Positions 60,306 through 64,000 of a stretch of DNA of 64,000 bases are shown here, one piece after another. The notes beneath the pieces are model-generated. The model was not told the origin of the DNA and ran no database searches. It was given only the letters and a program-made list of their open reading frames with translations. Location of the stretch: contig NZ_JARXVM010000009.1 of NCBI RefSeq assembly GCF_029892285.1, forward strand, positions 1 through 64,000, read 5' to 3'. The position numbers were made by a program, and so were the translations under genes. The first letter of the stretch is position 1. Every line of letters starts with the position of its first letter. Source of the stretch: Rhizobium sp. SG_E_25_P2 (GTDB lineage: Bacteria; Pseudomonadota; Alphaproteobacteria; Rhizobiales; Rhizobiaceae).

Positions 60306-61895
60306 TCATGTCAGCGATGAGGCCAGAAGGAAGCCGGAGCCGCCGCCAAGGCCTGGCCCGGGATGCGTTGACGCGCCGATGTGGTAAAGCCCGGGAACAT
60401 GGGTGCGGTGGTTAACCGAGGACTTGAACGGGCGCCAGAGGAAAAACTGATCGACGCCGCAAAAGCCGCCATAGGGATCGCCGCCGACGAGGTTCATGTT
60501 CATGACTTCGAGATCGCTCGGCGCATAGGCGCGGCGGGCCAGCACATTCTCGGACCAGCCGTCGATATGGCTTTCGAGAATGCGTTCGACGCGATCGGCG
60601 AAGCGTTCGCGCAACTCTTCAGTCCAGCGGCCATCGGCGGGGATCGGCAGTTCAGCGGCGGCGTCGCCCTTGATGTAGCGCGGCGTCTCAGGGAGCTGCA
60701 GCCACAGGATCGACATGCCTTCGGGCGCGCGGCTCGGATCGAGCGCAGCGGGTTGGCCGACGCAGATGGTCGGCACGGCGGGCAGGAGACCGCGCTCGCA
60801 TTCATTGGCGGCGCGCGACACGCCGTCGAGACCCGGGGTCAGATGCAGCAGCGCCACCTGGCCGAGTTCGCCGCCGGCCTTCCAGCGCGGCGGGGATTTC
60901 AGCGCATAATGGATCTGCATATTGCCCTTGCCGTAGCGATAGGACTTCAGCCCTTCGCCCACTTCTGCGGGACGCGGCTTCGCTGACGTCTTCAACAGCC
61001 GGTCGTAAAGCTGGGTCGGCGTCACCGAGGCGATCACGCCGCTCTTGGCCTGAAGCATCTCGCCGCTGGCGAGACGAACGCCGTTCGCGCGGCCGCTTGC
61101 GTCTTCGGTCACGACATCGACATCGGCATGTGTGTGGATCTCGCCGCCTTGGTCCGTGATCAACCTTTCGAACGCCTTCAGCAGATTGTCGGCGCCGCCC
61201 TTGACGATCGGGCAGCCGGCCAGTTCGATGGCGAAGCCGATCACCTTCAGCATTTCGCCGGAATAGGCGCTTTCGGGGTTCAGGCCGCAATGCAGAACCC
61301 AAGGCGCGAACAGCGCCTGCAGTTCCTCGGAGCGGTAGGTGGTTTCAAGATGCGATCTGCCGCTGACCAAGGCTTCGCCGAACCAGGCCGCCAGACCGCG
61401 CGGTCCGCGCCGCCAGGCTTCCTTCAGTACGGTTTTCAACACGCTGCCCGACCAGAGCGAGCCGCCCAGCAGCGAAAACAGGAAGGGCGCGTCGGCGCCA
61501 AGCCTGTCCATCTCGCGCGAAAAGGCCTGTCCGTCGCCAGTGGCGAAGGCGTCGAAGGCTGAGACGTTGCGCTTGCGGTTCATCGACAGGATGGCATGGC
61601 GGCCATCCGGCATCAGAACGCCGGTGGGCAGCGGCGCATGGGCGAATTCGAGCCCGCGCGCTTCGAGATCCTTGCCGAGCGCGCCATAGGCGGGCGAGGT
61701 CAGGAACAGCACCATGGTCGTCGCCATGACATCATGGCGGAAGCCGGGTTCCGTGATTTCTTCGGTGCGCAGGCAACCGCCGATGCGGTCATTGCGCTCC
61801 AATACGAGCACCTTCTTGCCCTTCTTGCCGAGAAGCGCAGCTGCGATCAGCGCATTGATGCCGCTGCCGACGACGATATAGTCATGGATGCTCAT
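60306..61895 (-). CDS. phytoene-dehydrogenase-like FAD oxidoreductase
   Basis: A 529-residue flavoprotein of the NAD(P)/FAD-dependent amine oxidase/phytoene desaturase superfamily. The FAD-binding motif is at the N-terminus (YIVVGSGINALIAAALLGKKG in part), with NDRIGGCLRTEE next. The C-terminal GLYHIGASTHPGPGLGGGSG motif closes the FAD site. It oxidises or desaturates a C-C or C-N bond; no carotenoid genes are near. It is encoded between the isatin hydrolase-like gene and the MarR gene on the same strand, and is paralogous to the flavoprotein at 63029. A role in oxidising an indoline-type intermediate is possible but unproven. Confidence 0.82.
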   Translation of the reverse strand: MSIHDYIVVGSGINALIAAALLGKKGKKVLVLERNDRIGGCLRTEEITEPGFRHDVMATTMVLFLTSPAYGALGKDLEARGLEFAHAPLPTGVLMPDGRHAILSMNRKRNVSAFDAFATGDGQAFSREMDRLGADAPFLFSLLGGSLWSGSVLKTVLKEAWRRGPRGLAAWFGEALVSGRSHLETTYRSEELQALFAPWVLHCGLNPESAYSGEMLKVIGFAIELAGCPIVKGGADNLLKAFERLITDQGGEIHTHADVDVVTEDASGRANGVRLASGEMLQAKSGVIASVTPTQLYDRLLKTSAKPRPAEVGEGLKSYRYGKGNMQIHYALKSPPRWKAGGELGQVALLHLTPGLDGVSRAANECERGLLPAVPTICVGQPAALDPSRAPEGMSILWLQLPETPRYIKGDAAAELPIPADGRWTEELRERFADRVERILESHIDGWSENVLARRAYAPSDLEVMNMNLVGGDPYGGFCGVDQFFLWRPFKSSVNHRTHVPGLYHIGASTHPGPGLGGGSGFLLASSLT

Positions 61896-61917
61896 GGCGC
61901 CCGTCCTGCTATGTGCC

Positions 61918-61949
61918 GAAGAAAAAGCCGGCGGGATTTCCGCCGGCTT
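61918..61949 (-). terminator. terminator after the isatin hydrolase-like gene
   Basis: Minus-strand stem aagccggcgg/ccgccggctt with a five-base loop, followed by a T-rich tail (complement of gaagaaaaa at 61918-61926). It starts 6 bp beyond the stop codon. Read-through would be needed for any co-transcription with the flavoprotein gene. Confidence 0.75.
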
Positions 61950-61955
61950 GATGCC

Positions 61956-62741
61956 TTATTTGCTGACCAGGGCCAGGGCGCGGATCGGAGACCCCGTGCC
62001 CTTGACGAATTTCAGCGGCGCGGCGATCAGGATCGCGCCCTTCGGCGGCAACTGGTCGAGGTGGCAAAGGCTGGCGAGACCGTAACGGCCGGCCTTGTGC
62101 ATGAGGTTATGGGCGGGGAAGGGCGGGTTCATACCGCCTGCGGAGCCGGCGTCGGTGCCGATGGTTTCCTGCCCCCAGCCCATGATGTTTTTGGAGACGA
62201 GATATTCGATCGCTTCGGCTGTCGGTCCCGGCGAATGCGGGCCGTTCTCGTCGGCGTTCAGGAAGGTTTCGGTGGAGCCGTTGCGCTTGTACCAGTCGGT
62301 GCGCATCACCACCCAGCTATTGGCTTCGATCTCGCCATGCTCGGCTTCCCAGGCCTTGATGCTGTCGATCGTCAGCAGATAATCAGGGTTCTCAGCGGAT
62401 TCCTTCGAGCGGTCGATGACATTGACCGGGCCGACGAAAGCCTGCGGCGGAATGGTGTCGGTGGTGTTGCCCGGCAGATCCTTGCCGGTGATCCAATGCG
62501 AGGGGGCGTCGAAATGGGTGCCGGTATGCTCGCCGAGCTCCAGCCAGTTCCAGGCCCAGAAGGGACCGTTCTCGTCATACTGCGAAATTTCATGCACTTT
62601 GACGCTCGGCGTGTTCTTGCCGAACTGCGGCGGCAGATAGAGCACCGGCGTGTTGGGACCGAGCGGCGCGGTCAGGTCGACGACCTGAACGGAACCGGAA
62701 AGAAGCGCTTTCGCGACATCGGCGAGAATGGTGGCTGACAT
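61956..62741 (-). CDS. cyclase-family hydrolase, isatin hydrolase-like
   Basis: A 261-residue metal-dependent hydrolase of the cyclase/kynurenine formamidase family. The metal and catalytic signature is HTGTHFDAPSHW: His72, His76, Asp78 and His82. The N-terminal LGPNTPVLYLPPQFGKNTP, FWAWNWLELGEH, LNADENGPHSPGPT and the C-terminal GTGSPIRALAL closely recall characterised isatin hydrolase, which opens isatin to isatinate. Kynurenine formamidases have a different N-terminal region. A good agaggga site precedes the ATG. It is divergent from a flavoprotein gene and followed by a terminator. The assignment fits an indole-degrading island. Confidence 0.82.
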   Translation of the reverse strand: MSATILADVAKALLSGSVQVVDLTAPLGPNTPVLYLPPQFGKNTPSVKVHEISQYDENGPFWAWNWLELGEHTGTHFDAPSHWITGKDLPGNTTDTIPPQAFVGPVNVIDRSKESAENPDYLLTIDSIKAWEAEHGEIEANSWVVMRTDWYKRNGSTETFLNADENGPHSPGPTAEAIEYLVSKNIMGWGQETIGTDAGSAGGMNPPFPAHNLMHKAGRYGLASLCHLDQLPPKGAILIAAPLKFVKGTGSPIRALALVSK

Positions 62742-62990
62742 GATCTGTTCCCTCTTTGCCAGGGTCTCGCTGCGGCCTGTTTCAAGCGCCGCAGCTGCCC
62801 GATAACCTCGACGCTAAGTCAGCAAATATGAAATTGCAAGTATCGGCCACGCTCTTCGTCAAGCCTGCATTCATGCGAACTCGGTCGTTCATCTCTCTGA
62901 AAACGCTCGTAAAACGGAAGATTGCATGGTTTGAACTAAAACCTTTAGGCTTCAAATATTTTTTGCTTGCCGCGTCGTCTTCAAGATGTA

Positions 62991-63000
62991 TGCATATGAG
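62991..63000 (+). promoter_or_regulatory. TGCATATGAG motif in the divergent 62742-63028 promoter region
   Basis: An exact match to 54585-54594, here 29 bp before the flavoprotein start codon, with TATGCATA symmetry. The 287-bp gap holds no credible gene. It must carry promoters for both the isatin hydrolase-like gene and the flavoprotein. Confidence 0.35.
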
Positions 63001-63028
63001 GCTATCGACAAAAACGGGGAACGAGACA

Positions 63029-64000
63029 ATGAACTACGACGCCGTCGTCATCGGCGCTGGCCATAATGGTCTGGCGGCCGCCGTGGAACTGGCTTCGCGC
63101 GGCTGGAAAGTCGCTGTCGTCGAGGCGAAGGATGAGGCCGGCGGCGCGGTGAAAACGCGCGAAGTCACGCTTCCTGGCTTCCGGCACGATCTCTGCGCCA
63201 TGAACCTGTCGATGTTCGCGGGCTCCGCTTTCTTCAACAAGAATAAGGACGCGCTTTTCGCCCATGGTCTCGGCTTTGCTCCTGCTAGCGATTGTTTCGC
63301 CAGCGTGTTTCGCGACGGAACCTGGTTGGGCGTCAGTACCGATCTCGACGCGACGGCTGGGCGGATCGCCGGCTTTTCGGAACGCGACGCCGCCGCCTGG
63401 CGTGCGATGTTTGCGGAATTCGGGGCGGACGCGCCGCATATTTTTGGCCTGCTCGGGTCGCCGATGCCGTCCTTCGCCGCAGCGAAAGTGGCCTGGAAGG
63501 CCTGGCGCGCGCGGGGAACCGCCTGGCTCTACGAGACGGTCAAGCTGCTCCTGTCGTCGCCGCGCGATTTCCTTGACGCCCGCTTTGAAAATCCCAAGGT
63601 CAAGGCGATGATGGCGGCTTGGGGGCTGCATCTCGACTTTTCGCCGGATGTCGCGGGTGGGGCGCTCTTTCCTTATCTTGAAAGCATGGCCAACCAGGCC
63701 TTCGGCATGGTGATCGGCCAGGGCGGCGCCGATACGATCATCAAGGCGATGTCAGGTCTTCTGAAGGCCAAGGGCGGTGAGATTATTTTGGGGGCGCCGG
63801 TGGCGTCGGTGGAGACCGCTGCGGGTGCAGCGACCGGCGTACGGCTGGCTGACGGGCGCGTTCTCAACGCTAAAAGGGCAGTGATCGCCAATGCGCATCC
63901 GCAATTGGTGTTCGGCAAGCTTCTGAAACCGGAACCATCCCGCGCCGAGTTCGATGGCAAGATCGCCAAGTTTCGCGCCGGTCCGGGAACAATGATGATC
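63029..64000 (+). CDS. phytoene-dehydrogenase-like FAD oxidoreductase, C-terminus missing
   Basis: The first 324 codons of a gene cut by the window end. It starts MNYDAVVIGAGHNGLAAAVE, the FAD-binding fold of the phytoene desaturase/amine oxidase superfamily, followed by AKDEAGGAVKTREVTLPGF. An FAD-related VIGQGGADTIIKAMSGLL stretch (in part) lies around residue 230. An acgggga site precedes the ATG at 63029. It is paralogous to the flavoprotein at 60306 and divergent from the isatin hydrolase-like gene between them. It may catalyse an oxidation linked to that hydrolase; the substrate is unknown. Confidence 0.8.
   Translation, partial: MNYDAVVIGAGHNGLAAAVELASRGWKVAVVEAKDEAGGAVKTREVTLPGFRHDLCAMNLSMFAGSAFFNKNKDALFAHGLGFAPASDCFASVFRDGTWLGVSTDLDATAGRIAGFSERDAAAWRAMFAEFGADAPHIFGLLGSPMPSFAAAKVAWKAWRARGTAWLYETVKLLLSSPRDFLDARFENPKVKAMMAAWGLHLDFSPDVAGGALFPYLESMANQAFGMVIGQGGADTIIKAMSGLLKAKGGEIILGAPVASVETAAGAATGVRLADGRVLNAKRAVIANAHPQLVFGKLLKPEPSRAEFDGKIAKFRAGPGTMMI

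Noticed and set aside
60306-61895. Carotenoid biosynthesis (phytoene desaturase).
   Set aside because: Only the flavoprotein superfamily matches; no phytoene synthase or other carotenoid gene is present and the neighbours are hydrolase and MarR genes.

Overview
This is a GC-rich, densely packed chromosomal or megaplasmid window from what looks like an alphaproteobacterium of the order Hyphomicrobiales (Rhizobium/Agrobacterium/Mesorhizobium-like). The reasons are the gene families, the many ABC uptake systems paired with GntR/LysR regulators, and an intergenic palindromic mosaic at 33061-33184 of the kind common in rhizobia. I see no rRNA, tRNA, CRISPR array, phage gene or insertion sequence. 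Nearly all DNA is catabolic: uptake systems, enzymes and their local regulators.

Layout. (1) 1-6.4 kb: a sugar module. A galactonate dehydratase fragment and a FadR-type regulator lie on the minus strand. Divergent to them is araFGH-mutarotase-sugar dehydrogenase, which fits oxidative (non-phosphorylating) use of L-arabinose or D-galactose. (2) 6.4-13 kb: an RND efflux operon (hydrolase-like protein, adaptor, pump) with a divergent LysR gene. (3) 13-23.8 kb: a purine module. It has a nucleoside/base deaminase and a LysR regulator, then one tight operon: adenosine deaminase, small exported protein, BMP-type ABC transporter, adenine deaminase, and an unexpected DszC-like flavin monooxygenase. 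(4) 23.8-30.4 kb: a seven-gene minus-strand operon with a HutC-type regulator, an ADP-ribosylglycohydrolase, a PfkB sugar kinase and a polyamine-type ABC transporter. (5) 30.5-36.6 kb: a second polyamine-type transporter with a hydantoin/aspartate racemase-like enzyme and a divergent FCD regulator.

(6) 36.6-64 kb: an aromatic (probably indolic) degradation island. A styrene/indole monooxygenase-like oxygenase, its flavin reductase and a dehydrogenase precede a 2-aminobenzoyl-CoA monooxygenase/reductase and a set of CoA-thioester enzymes with a RidA-like protein. Beyond an AraC regulator come an oligopeptide-type ABC transporter with an exported VOC protein, an indolepyruvate:ferredoxin oxidoreductase-like pair, a DapA-family lyase, a MarR regulator, an isatin hydrolase-like cyclase-family enzyme and two phytoene-dehydrogenase-like flavoproteins.

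My working hypothesis is that indole or an indole derivative is oxidised to isatin and hydrolysed to isatinate (2-aminophenylglyoxylate). The IorAB-like enzyme would then convert isatinate oxidatively to 2-aminobenzoyl-CoA, so no ATP-dependent CoA ligase is needed; none is seen here. The monooxygenase/reductase and beta-oxidation-like enzymes would finish the job. Three promoters of this island share an AT-rich TTTTAA-N2-TTAAA operator lying on the -10 box, which suggests one regulon.
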